DNA from: Candidatus Dojkabacteria bacterium
GTDB lineage: Bacteria > Patescibacteriota > Dojkabacteria > J137
DNA length: 5,480 nucleotides
Assembly (NCBI GenBank): GCA_003694175.1
Contig: RFKV01000029.1
Location: 1 to 5,480 of the forward strand
Direction of reading: 5' to 3'
Every line of letters begins with the position of its first letter. Within the stretch, counting starts at the first letter, position 1. Shown piece by piece: positions 1 to 5,480 of this stretch. Made by a program: the position numbers and the translations under genes. The notes under the pieces were generated by a model, which was not told where the DNA came from, made no database searches, and worked only from the letters and a program-made list of their open reading frames with translations.

Positions 1-773
1 AATTATGATAAAAAAAATGTCCAGGTTTTTACGAAAATTTAATTCATTAGAAATTAAATTCAATTTATTGTTAATAGTTATCGCAATACATGTCCAACTT
101 ACACTTTTTACCCCATGTACAAGATTAAGCAATACCACTTAAATGACCCTATCATTCTGTTATGACAAAAGTTTGATCTTTCAAAGATGTTATGCAAAAT
201 CATTGGGGACTTGACAGACGTTTAATTGTTCAAAAAAATTAATCCTAAGATTAGGTCCACAGAGTCACCAGGGTAGACAAATAACTCAACATTTGGATTT
301 GGTAACAAAGTCGGCTGAACACTTGATAAAATTACTTGATGAAATTACTACTGTAGAATGATATTTTAAAAAATTTGAGCAATTCCACACTATATAGAAG
401 TGTTTTAAAGAAAGAATTGTTTGGATACAAAAACAAGCGAATGATTTGTATAATGAGCAATCAAGAATCAATTCACATAGAGGTCACGGTCTGTCAGCAC
501 ACTTATGTTAAACTTAAAATCCCGCAAGTCAATATAGAAACAGGGTATCACGAATCCTTTGATTCAATAAACCTCAACAAAAGAAAGAAAGGCAAAGCCA
601 ACTGTGAAAAACTTTGAAACTAACTGCCTTAGATTCTAAAAATATTTAAAACTGATTAAAAATTTTGACTTTTTTAAATAAATTTCATTCACAAGAACTT
701 ATATGAATCACTTGAAATTAGGCTTGGGAATACTACCCTAGGGATGGCTTAAACTTGCTTAACACAAAAGTCT
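1..773. other. Leading AT-rich stretch, no confident gene
   Basis: No frame here has a start, a ribosome binding site and convincing codon structure together. Two overlapping plus-strand pieces look mildly protein-like: a start-less frame at 215-361 and the frame at 375-617, listed separately. The stretch lies downstream of the minus-strand membrane protein gene. I looked for that gene's terminator and found no clear stem followed by a T-run; CCCTAGGG near 737-744 is only a short palindrome. Confidence 0.5.
375..617 (+). CDS. Doubtful small hypothetical protein
   Basis: This is a plus-strand frame of 80 codons from a TTG, ending at TGA. Alternative starts are ATG at 441 (58 residues) and ATG at 453 (54 residues). 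The product is hydrophilic and basic at its C-terminus (NKRKKGKAN near the end), with one Cys-containing stretch in the middle (VTVCQHTYVK) and no membrane segment. None of the candidate starts has a Shine-Dalgarno sequence. Codon-position bias is only slight: G is a little more common at position 1 than at position 2. I recognise no family. An adjoining frame at 215-361 reads in another phase and ends in TGA just upstream, so the two could be pieces of one broken gene. It may equally be chance. Confidence 0.22.
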   Translation: MSNSTLYRSVLKKELFGYKNKRMICIMSNQESIHIEVTVCQHTYVKLKIPQVNIETGYHESFDSINLNKRKKGKANCEKL

Positions 774-1310
774 TTAGATTTCAACATCAATTTCTATCGT
801 CTTTTCAAATTTTTGCCCGTCCATGAATATTGTTGCCGTTACTCTATTCAGTCCTTTTCTGAGTCTGACTTCTATACCTCCAGGACTAACCTGCGAAACA
901 TCCCTTTCAATATACTTTTCCAGTCTTCCATTCTGAATAGTCCAATTAATATCAAAAGAGTCTCTTTTGCTGCCCCATTCTATTCCATCTATTATTGGGG
1001 TAGCACTAAGTCTGTAAATGTCTTCACTTACTTGAGTGGACAAAATATTTATATCAACCACAAAATCAGCGCTAGCAGTTTGAACATTCGTAAATTCTTT
1101 CTGATTTACTGTATTAATCAGGTTTACCGCACCAATCGACAAAAAACCTAACATCAAAAAAGCAAGCGGCTTTCCCAGAAAACCATATCTGGGCGTTAAT
1201 AGCTGCTTTATTCTTCTTTGCTGTTTAATAACTACAAAAAGAAGAACTAGAATTACAACTATCAAAAAAACAATCAAAAACAGCACCGGTATCTGAGTTA
1301 ATAACTCCAT
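774..1310 (-). CDS. Two-helix membrane protein with extracytoplasmic beta-rich domain
   Basis: This gene encodes a 178-residue hypothetical membrane protein. ATG is the certain start because an in-frame TAA sits directly before it; there is no Shine-Dalgarno sequence. Residues 8-28 form a strongly hydrophobic helix. A basic loop follows (KQQRRIKQLLTPRYGFLGK, about 29-47), then a second helix at about 48-66. By the positive-inside rule the loop is cytoplasmic, and both ends face outward. Residues 80-178 alternate hydrophobic and polar residues like a beta sandwich, with IDGIEWG at 107-113, SPGGIEVRLRKGLNRV at 142-157 and a closing strand EIDVEI. This fits an Ig-like or similar fold, although I cannot name the family. 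The protein has no cysteines and no visible catalytic motif. From memory it resembles small conserved membrane proteins of Patescibacteria, which is not verified. A role in envelope structure or binding is inference. It stands alone, with large non-coding gaps on both sides. Confidence 0.88.
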   Translation of the reverse strand: MELLTQIPVLFLIVFLIVVILVLLFVVIKQQRRIKQLLTPRYGFLGKPLAFLMLGFLSIGAVNLINTVNQKEFTNVQTASADFVVDINILSTQVSEDIYRLSATPIIDGIEWGSKRDSFDINWTIQNGRLEKYIERDVSQVSPGGIEVRLRKGLNRVTATIFMDGQKFEKTIEIDVEI

Positions 1311-1339
1311 TTAAGCTAAAATTAGATCCTATCTTCTTA

Positions 1340-1368
1340 AATTTACTATTTTTACCCGAAGAAAGCAA
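1340..1368 (-). promoter_or_regulatory. Possible sigma70-type promoter for the membrane protein gene
   Basis: Read on the minus strand, TTGCTT (1363-1368) and TAAATT (1340-1345) are separated by exactly 17 bases, about 30 bases upstream of the ATG at 1310. Each hexamer matches its consensus at four of six positions. In DNA this AT-rich such matches are common, so this is a weak call. Confidence 0.3.
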
Positions 1369-2037
1369 ATCGATAAATCAAAAAGTTAATTTGATCGAAA
1401 TGCATCACCAACCAACTCTATGTTTAATACCTGCTATTTATTTAATGCAATTCTGTCTGTACACACACATAGTTACTGGAACCACAGTTGTTTTCATATA
1501 TCACCTAAATCCCAAATTAAAGTAACCTGCAGAAAATAATAATAACGTTCATCTATATAGTCATTTCTTATTTTGATTTTGATACTTTACCCTCAACGTG
1601 GTAAAACTAATGGCGATTAAGCATTATAGTTGTTTGTAAATGTCAAAGATTGGTTAATATATCTTTAGTGTGGCATATAATCTTTGTGAATTGTTCTATC
1701 TATTTTTAGTTATGATTCAAAAATGAAGAATGAACAAAAATCAGAAAATGGATCATTGTCAACATAAATACATATACCGTGGGTTCAGACCAATTGTTAC
1801 TGGCTGAATGCGTTTACACAACTAGTCTTTGCTACGCTGAATTAAGTAAGAATTCCATCGAAATCGATATTAAGATATTAAAGGGATGCTTTAAATAAAA
1901 AAATCTTTGGAGGAAGGAAACGAGCTAAAGTGCAGACACTAAAGCTCAGACCCATCTGTACACAATATAAATACAATATTTCGATATTTTAGTTTGTAAG
2001 TCATCTTGAATATGGTACAAAAAATGAATTTATACAG

Positions 2038-2050
2038 TTGCCAAAATTGC
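2038..2050 (+). repeat. 13-base direct repeat, copy 1
   Basis: TTGCCAAAATTGC occurs here and again at 2626-2638, 588 bases apart (a multiple of three, so both copies fall in the same plus-strand phase). The flanking bases differ at once. No other copy was seen. A match of this length can arise by chance in AT-rich DNA. Confidence 0.3.
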
Positions 2051-2625
2051 TTGTTTTTCTAGGATGCTTATCTAGTAATTCCCCTAATTTTAGTTCTCCT
2101 CGTCTCGAAGATGAACTGAAGCATTTGATATCTGACTTTTGGATGATTTCTTGTGTTTTGGGATTTCAGATACTTATTCCTAAATTATGCTTGATGCCTA
2201 TTGATGCATCGACCAAACTTTTATAATCTAAAAAAATCAAGTTTCAACAAACATAGATAAACGAAAAAAGTTTTACGTGACTTTATAGAAAACATTTAAA
2301 GAAGCAAAAATAAGAACATAAGTGGTTTGAATATTTTTATATCTTTGTTGAGAATAAAATTAAGTCACCACCTAAAGATAAAAAAATTGCTCAAAACTGA
2401 TACAGAAGAATCATAAACACAACACTCTTCACTAAGTTATGGAATTTTTTTGATAAACTTTAAATTGTATTTATGCAGATATTTTATTAGGTATGATTTG
2501 GTTTACTTTAAATCCACCTCACTTTCCCCCTTAAAAATATCTACTAAGTCAATACTGATGAAGAAGATGTTTTCCATTCTAGAAACAAAGATGTTTCCTA
2601 AACCAAATTCATTTGTTTTTAAGAA

Positions 2626-2638
2626 TTGCCAAAATTGC
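2626..2638 (+). repeat. 13-base direct repeat, copy 2
   Basis: This is the second copy of TTGCCAAAATTGC (see 2038-2050). It lies at the TTG that begins a 60-codon plus-strand frame, as the first copy does for its own frame. Neither frame is supported as a gene. Confidence 0.3.
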
Positions 2639-2963
2639 AATCGATAAATTTGAGTTCTTCTGTGGTTTATCAAATTTGGATATATAGAGTATACGAGTCT
2701 AATCAAAAACAAAGTTTGGTTTATTCGAAAACACCCAGGCTTCGAAGGTTAGCTAGTAAGACAGAAAATGAGACAGAAAAGATTTTAAATGCGTTACAAA
2801 AAATATAGAAAGCTTGTTAGAAAAAAAAGGTTATCAAAAAGTAAAGCTTAAGATTTTATGTTAAAGTAAAATGTCGAGCCGTTTTACGGGATTTATTTTA
2901 AACTTTAAAGAAAGCTGTCAGTGATGCTGAAAAGATGCATAAGAATTTATGCCAATAGAGTGA

Positions 2964-3116
2964 ATCTAATTGCAAGTTAAAAAATTAGATAAAGTTTTTA
3001 GAATTGAAGCGTTAAAACAGAGAGGTCAGAAGTATATGCATTTTTGCAACTACTGCGGACTGAATGAAAACTATTTGAGCTCAAAAAAATTTATCCCAAT
3101 GTCATGTATCCTTTAG
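2964..3116 (+). pseudogene. Possible zinc-ribbon-like gene fragment
   Basis: An open plus-strand phase of about 50 codons runs from just after a TGA (2961) to TAG (3114). It has no good start (TTG at 2970, ATG at 3036) and no ribosome binding site. It reads as a lysine-rich helix followed by HFCNYCGLNENYLSSKK, with a CxxC pair at 3045-3056 and a further Cys at 3105-3107. CxxC followed by Gly is common in zinc ribbons, but the second metal-binding pair is missing. Upstream, in another phase, is helical-looking sequence (LKKAVSDAEKMHKNLCQ, 2902-2952). A frameshifted remnant of one gene would explain both. Chance is a serious alternative. Confidence 0.18.
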
Positions 3117-3130
3117 AATTAATCCGAAAA

Positions 3131-3325
3131 CTACATTTTCTGATTAAGCCATATCCATTTAAGCTGAAACATTAAAGCTGGCAAAATTTCAACACACTTC
3201 TCTTTCTTTTTGGTTAATAACAATGCTGAAAGCTCAACTGCCACTTTTTTATACTCCCTTTTCTTTTGGCACAAGTAAACACAAGGATATATAAGATATA
3301 TCTTAGGTAAATTGTCTGTTAGCAT
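3131..3325 (-). CDS. Small hypothetical protein with a good ribosome binding site
   Basis: This is a 64-residue minus-strand frame. It starts at ATG (3323-3325), and AGGTGAT ends three bases upstream of that ATG. This sequence is complementary to the 3' end of 16S rRNA, which pairs with AGGAGGTGAT, and the spacing is suitable. G is twice as frequent at codon position 1 as at position 2, which suits coding. The product is basic, with short hydrophobic runs (VAVELSALLL and ILPALMFQL), a KKKEK stretch between them and three cysteines; I see no signal peptide or known motif. It stands alone in the long gene-poor stretch, on the same strand as the confident genes. Those genes lack Shine-Dalgarno sequences, which weakens the argument from the ribosome site. 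Confidence 0.35.
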   Translation of the reverse strand: MLTDNLPKIYLIYPCVYLCQKKREYKKVAVELSALLLTKKKEKCVEILPALMFQLKWIWLNQKM

Positions 3326-3378
3326 TTTATCACCTGACTCTCAACAGAAAAATTTCGATTTTTATAATCTCATAATAA

Positions 3379-3646
3379 AAGCGTTGCGGTGAACAATCGA
3401 TAAAATTTCTACGCCAGTTACTTTTAATAGAAACAAAACTAAACCAAAAGCTAAAACTACTTAAGTACCTCCTAATTTTAAGTAAGACTTTCACAACTTT
3501 TAGATTTCAGCTTTTTTTCGAAAGTCGTTGATAAGACACCTATCGGTTATGTACTTACACATACAGATTTAGATGATCATAGTTTAGGAGGATTCCGAAG
3601 ACAGAAAACGAGATGTTTTCAAATTGATATTTTTTTTATTGAATAA
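3379..3646 (+). pseudogene. Possible frameshifted gene remnant, DHH-like motif
   Basis: Two overlapping plus-strand phases look protein-like and join in sequence. The first (3379-3531, 50 codons) is rich in Leu and Lys (KFLRQLLLIETKLNQKLKLL) and ends at TGA. The second (3482-3646, 54 codons) contains IGYVLTHTDLDDHSLGG and ends at TAA. Neither has an ATG, GTG or TTG start. A hydrophobic strand followed by HTDLDD and nearby glycines resembles motif I of DHH-family phosphoesterases, where THxDxDGxG is typical. The later DHH and DHHA1 motifs are not visible. This could be a decayed fragment or chance, and codon bias is weak. Confidence 0.18.
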
Positions 3647-3790
3647 AGACCTAATCATTGTCTCAAACAAAAGTAAACTCCAACCTACAGAACCGCCAAC
3701 AAAAAAATACTTCCCCAAGCTTCGCTTTAGACAGTCAGTTAATGCTATTGGGCTTCGGCATATTTTGGATCATCGTCCTGTCCTGATTTT

Positions 3791-4615
3791 TTATTCTTTA
3801 TCCAAAAATGCCCTTATTGGACAACCGCAAGCAAGTGTTACCCCCAAAATTCTTTTTGTTAAACTTTCAACTCCAATAACTCCAACTTTTTCAACTTTAA
3901 CTTCATGTAATACAAATCCAAGATTCCTTTTCGTATCTGATGTATCTGACCCAGGTAATAACCAAACTGTCCGATTTAGAGAGGACTGTTGTTCAAAGTG
4001 AATTGGCCCTTCTTCGCCAGTTAAGACAAAGCCTATCTTTCCTCCTTCACTAAGTTGCCCTCTTACTGGTCTGCCAAATCCATCAGTTGGTGGAAATGTG
4101 GCTGGTAAATTATAATAACCAGTAGGATTTGAAAAGAATCTTAATACAAATGAAGAAGCAGACTTAATCTCTCCTTCTAGAATTCCTTTTACATGTTCAA
4201 GAATTTGAGAGTTTTGAGGGTGACGCTTCGATATCTCCCCTAATATTTGATTGCAAGTTTCATCATTCAAGACTGATGTAATGCGAAATTTTTCAATTTC
4301 TTCCCGCTGTTTATGGTCGTAAATTAATTTTAAATCTTTTAACTCTTCTGAAGTTCTAACCTGCTGAAGTTTTATTAATTTATAGGTGGTAAATGGATAG
4401 CCATCTTCATCTTGTTTTGCACATTCACTTGGTGTCTGGTTTGCATATATGATTAATTTTCTTCTAAGTTTAGCTATAAGTTGTATAAATTCCCTTAATC
4501 CTTGTCCTTGGTCACCTCTAAGATATTCGTATAATTCGTCAAGTGTAAGAGGTTGATCTTCTAATTCTTCTAGTTCTGTAAGAGGTTGACCTCCTTTTAG
4601 ATAAAGTTTTATCAA
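3791..4615 (-). CDS. 274-residue hypothetical protein, acidic helical N-terminus and beta-rich C-terminus
   Basis: This is a convincing minus-strand gene with strong codon bias ending at TAA, of no family I recognise. TTG (4613-4615) is the only standard bacterial start codon near the beginning and has no Shine-Dalgarno sequence before it. The product contains no internal methionine, and the frame stays open 41 codons further upstream. Residues 10-31 contain an acidic tandem repeat, QPLTELEELED then QPLTLDELYEY. Residues 40-150 look helical and charged. Residues 155-274 are rich in Gly, Pro and beta-forming residues (FPPTDGFGRPVRGQLSEGG, TVWLLPGSD, KVGVIGVE). Cysteines are at 65, 121, 263 and 265, the last two in ACGCP. 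I see no membrane segment or signal peptide, so it is probably cytoplasmic. It lies downstream of the 90-residue gene and is probably cotranscribed with it. All of its glutamines use CAA or CAG, so the standard code applies. Confidence 0.85.
   Translation of the reverse strand: MIKLYLKGGQPLTELEELEDQPLTLDELYEYLRGDQGQGLREFIQLIAKLRRKLIIYANQTPSECAKQDEDGYPFTTYKLIKLQQVRTSEELKDLKLIYDHKQREEIEKFRITSVLNDETCNQILGEISKRHPQNSQILEHVKGILEGEIKSASSFVLRFFSNPTGYYNLPATFPPTDGFGRPVRGQLSEGGKIGFVLTGEEGPIHFEQQSSLNRTVWLLPGSDTSDTKRNLGFVLHEVKVEKVGVIGVESLTKRILGVTLACGCPIRAFLDKE
4544..4589 (-). repeat. 33-base-spaced direct repeat inside the 274-residue gene
   Basis: TGTAAGAGGTTGA (plus-strand reading) occurs at 4544-4556 and 4577-4589, exactly 33 bases apart. 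In the protein this gives two consecutive 11-residue units that both begin QPLT and are rich in Glu, Asp and Leu. The spacing is a whole number of codons, so the unit can expand or contract without breaking the frame. Confidence 0.75.
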
Positions 4616-4640
4616 AGGTACACTCAGGAACCGTGATCTT

Positions 4641-4661
4641 ATCTGAATCTCTGGTTCAGAT
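4641..4661. other. Perfect 7-bp hairpin (inverted repeat)
   Basis: ATCTGAA (4641-4647) and TTCAGAT (4655-4661) are exact reverse complements around a 7-base loop. The hairpin lies between the two minus-strand genes, in the upstream-open part of the 274-residue frame. There is no T-run after it on either strand, so it does not look like an intrinsic terminator. Confidence 0.65.
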
Positions 4662-4666
4662 CCCTC

Positions 4667-4683
4667 GCCACCCCTTTGGTGGC
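4667..4683. other. Perfect 6-bp GC-rich hairpin (inverted repeat)
   Basis: GCCACC (4667-4672) and GGTGGC (4678-4683) are exact reverse complements around a 5-base loop. It lies 5 bases from the hairpin at 4641-4661, and on the minus strand it comes 6 bases after the TAA of the 90-residue gene. Without a following T-run it is unlikely to terminate transcription. A stable stem just past a stop codon could act on translation or on frameshifting. Confidence 0.65.
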
Positions 4684-4689
4684 TTGGAC

Positions 4690-4962
4690 TTATCCCGGCT
4701 TCGGACTGGTGATAGTATAGTAGATGAGCTGGTAACGCTCAGAAATTGTATTCGATTCAACACCCTGCTTAACAGCTTCTATAATAGCTTTTTTCAGACT
4801 ATTTAAATCGTTTATACCTTTATTCGTTAATACATCCGATACACTTCTGCGGCTAAATCCTTCTAACTCTAAAATACCAATATCTATCAATACATCCACA
4901 AAATTTCTAAATAATTCTTTTTCCTGTTCCGACTTCTCGACCAACGGAGCGCGTTCTGTCAT
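4690..4962 (-). CDS. 90-residue hypothetical protein, first gene of the pair
   Basis: This minus-strand gene runs from ATG to TAA, and I recognise no family. The product begins with a charged stretch (MTERAPLVEKSEQEKELF). Amphipathic helices probably follow at about 15-34 (FRNFVDVLIDIGILELEG), 38-47 (RRSVSDVLTN) and 52-68 (DLNSLKKAIIEAVKQG), with a short tail ending SPKPG. It has no cysteine, signal peptide or membrane span, so it is probably a small cytoplasmic helical protein. A strong promoter places its start about 20 bases downstream of the predicted transcript start; no Shine-Dalgarno sequence is present. From residue 75 onward it overlaps, in the -1 phase, the upstream-open frame of the 274-residue gene. 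It may therefore be the N-terminal part of a single protein of about 390 residues rather than a separate one. Confidence 0.68.
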   Translation of the reverse strand: MTERAPLVEKSEQEKELFRNFVDVLIDIGILELEGFSRRSVSDVLTNKGINDLNSLKKAIIEAVKQGVESNTISERYQLIYYTITSPKPG

Positions 4963-5480
4963 ATTATTACAGTGTAACTTTACAATATAATTATAACTAA
5001 ATGCTTGAATTTTTGTTAATTAAAGACCCTTCAGTGACGAAAGTAAACTAAACATATTAACAAATAAACTCTTCAACAAGAAAACCCAGAGAAAAATCAC
5101 ATCACTAACATGAATTCAAGCCCAATTGATCCCAGGCGGCGAAAAATTTTACATTTTTACAGTATTCACAATTATAGTCAATTCTTTCATTTGTCATTTC
5201 ATTTTTTTTGATAAGCGGTAAATTACTAAACCTAGTTTAAAGCAAAATCTTAAGGAATCAGACCAAAACCTAATACAAATAAATTTAACATTGTGCAAAC
5301 TCAGAAACAAAACATACTGTCCCATATATTTAATCCCAAATTGTCTAGAAGTCCATTAACTTAAAAATTTTAAAACCGCTTGATTAACTATGAAAAGTTA
5401 TTTCAGTTGGTAATGTCTTAAATATAAAATAAAAAGCTAAATTAATTTCAAGCCTGAAAAATTAGTGTACTAGCTTGAAG
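4963..5480. other. Trailing AT-rich stretch, promoter only
   Basis: Apart from the promoter at 4990-5019 I see no gene, RNA, repeat array or terminator here. All frames are interrupted frequently. A small less AT-rich patch lies near 5130-5142 (CCCAGGCGGCG), without evident structure. Confidence 0.55.
4990..5019 (-). promoter_or_regulatory. Sigma70-type promoter for the 90/274-residue gene pair
   Basis: Read on the minus strand, TTAACA (5014-5019, five of six to TTGACA) and a perfect TATAAT (4990-4995) are separated by 18 bases. The predicted transcript start is near 4983, about 20 bases before the ATG at 4962. Position and quality are good for a housekeeping promoter, and no other promoter is evident between the two genes. 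No operator-like repeat was seen. Confidence 0.65.

Larger units (their letters stand above)
1311..3790. other. 2.5-kb stretch without a confident gene
   Basis: This AT-rich region has stops in all frames and no strong codon-position bias. Small pieces look coding and are listed separately: a 64-codon minus-strand frame at 3131-3325 with a good ribosome binding site, a CxxC-containing fragment at 2964-3116, and a two-phase fragment at 3379-3646. The TTG-started plus frame at 2038-2226 has no ribosome binding site and no clear codon bias, so I do not call it. I found no tRNA, no rRNA, no CRISPR-like repeat array and no insertion-sequence ends by eye. A gap this long is atypical of a bacterial chromosome. 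Confidence 0.6.

Noticed and set aside
211..216. Perfect TTGACA on the plus strand
   Set aside because: No -10-like hexamer lies 16-18 bases downstream, so it is not called as a promoter.
286..471. Minus-strand frame of 61 codons
   Set aside because: It overlaps the better plus-strand frame and its composition (Cys, Ser, Phe, Ile) is typical of shadow translation.
813..1151. Plus-strand open frame of 112 codons
   Set aside because: It lies wholly opposite the convincing minus-strand membrane protein gene and is rich in Ser, Tyr, Asn and Phe, as expected for an antisense shadow.
2450..2712. Overlapping plus- and minus-strand frames of 65 and 69 codons
   Set aside because: They face each other over the same bases, have no ribosome site and no codon bias, and neither is supported.
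2758..3613. Near-identical 16-base pair AAGACAGAAAAYGAGA at 2758-2773 and 3598-3613
   Set aside because: One mismatch, no extension on either side and purine-rich composition make chance likely.
3745..3800. Hydrophilic tail in another phase after the TAA of the 274-residue gene (NKKSGQDDDPKYAEAQ then TAG)
   Set aside because: It would need a +1 shift right at the stop codon, and nothing in the sequence supports one; the existing stop is accepted.
3624..4001. Plus-strand open frame of 125 codons
   Set aside because: Its second half is opposite the 3' end of the 274-residue gene. It lacks a ribosome binding site and its codon pattern follows the minus-strand gene.
4616..4690. A tRNA-like reading of the plus strand (GGTTCAGATCC followed by CCTCGCCACC)
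   Set aside because: The supposed T-stem does not pair, position 58 would be G instead of A, and no matching 5' acceptor strand or D-arm is found at the right distance.
4739..4770. TGA read as glycine (code 25) to extend the 274-residue frame further upstream
   Set aside because: The frame meets a TAA about 30 bases beyond and the gene uses ordinary GGN glycine codons, so there is no sign of this recoding.

Overview
The window is AT-rich and looks bacterial. Three minus-strand genes read well in the standard code, one of them has a near-consensus sigma70-type promoter, and one appears to start with TTG. The small two-helix membrane protein at 774-1310 reminds me of conserved hypothetical proteins of Patescibacteria (CPR, Microgenomates-like). 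That is recognition from memory, and no search was possible. No gene gives firm taxonomy.

Layout: 1-773 holds no convincing gene, only one doubtful small plus-strand frame (375-617). 774-1310 (minus) encodes the two-helix membrane protein with an extracytoplasmic beta-rich domain. 1311-3790 is a stretch of about 2.5 kb with no confident gene. It contains one small minus-strand frame with a good ribosome binding site (3131-3325) and several start-less, protein-like fragments that may be gene remnants. 3791-4615 and 4690-4962 (both minus) encode a 274-residue and a 90-residue protein of unrecognised families. 4963-5480 holds the promoter of that pair and nothing else I can support.

The 90- and 274-residue frames probably form one transcription unit read from the promoter at 4990-5019. 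They meet in a short GC-rich island (about 4622-4710) with two perfect hairpins. The frame of the second protein stays open for 41 codons upstream of its TTG and overlaps the end of the first in the -1 relation. The two could therefore be one protein of about 390 residues split by a real frameshift, a programmed frameshift, or a sequencing error. This is the most interesting spot in the window.

Confident coding covers only about 30% of the window, which is very low for a free-living or CPR bacterium. This points to a decaying or accessory region, a reduced symbiont-like genome, or an assembly artefact.
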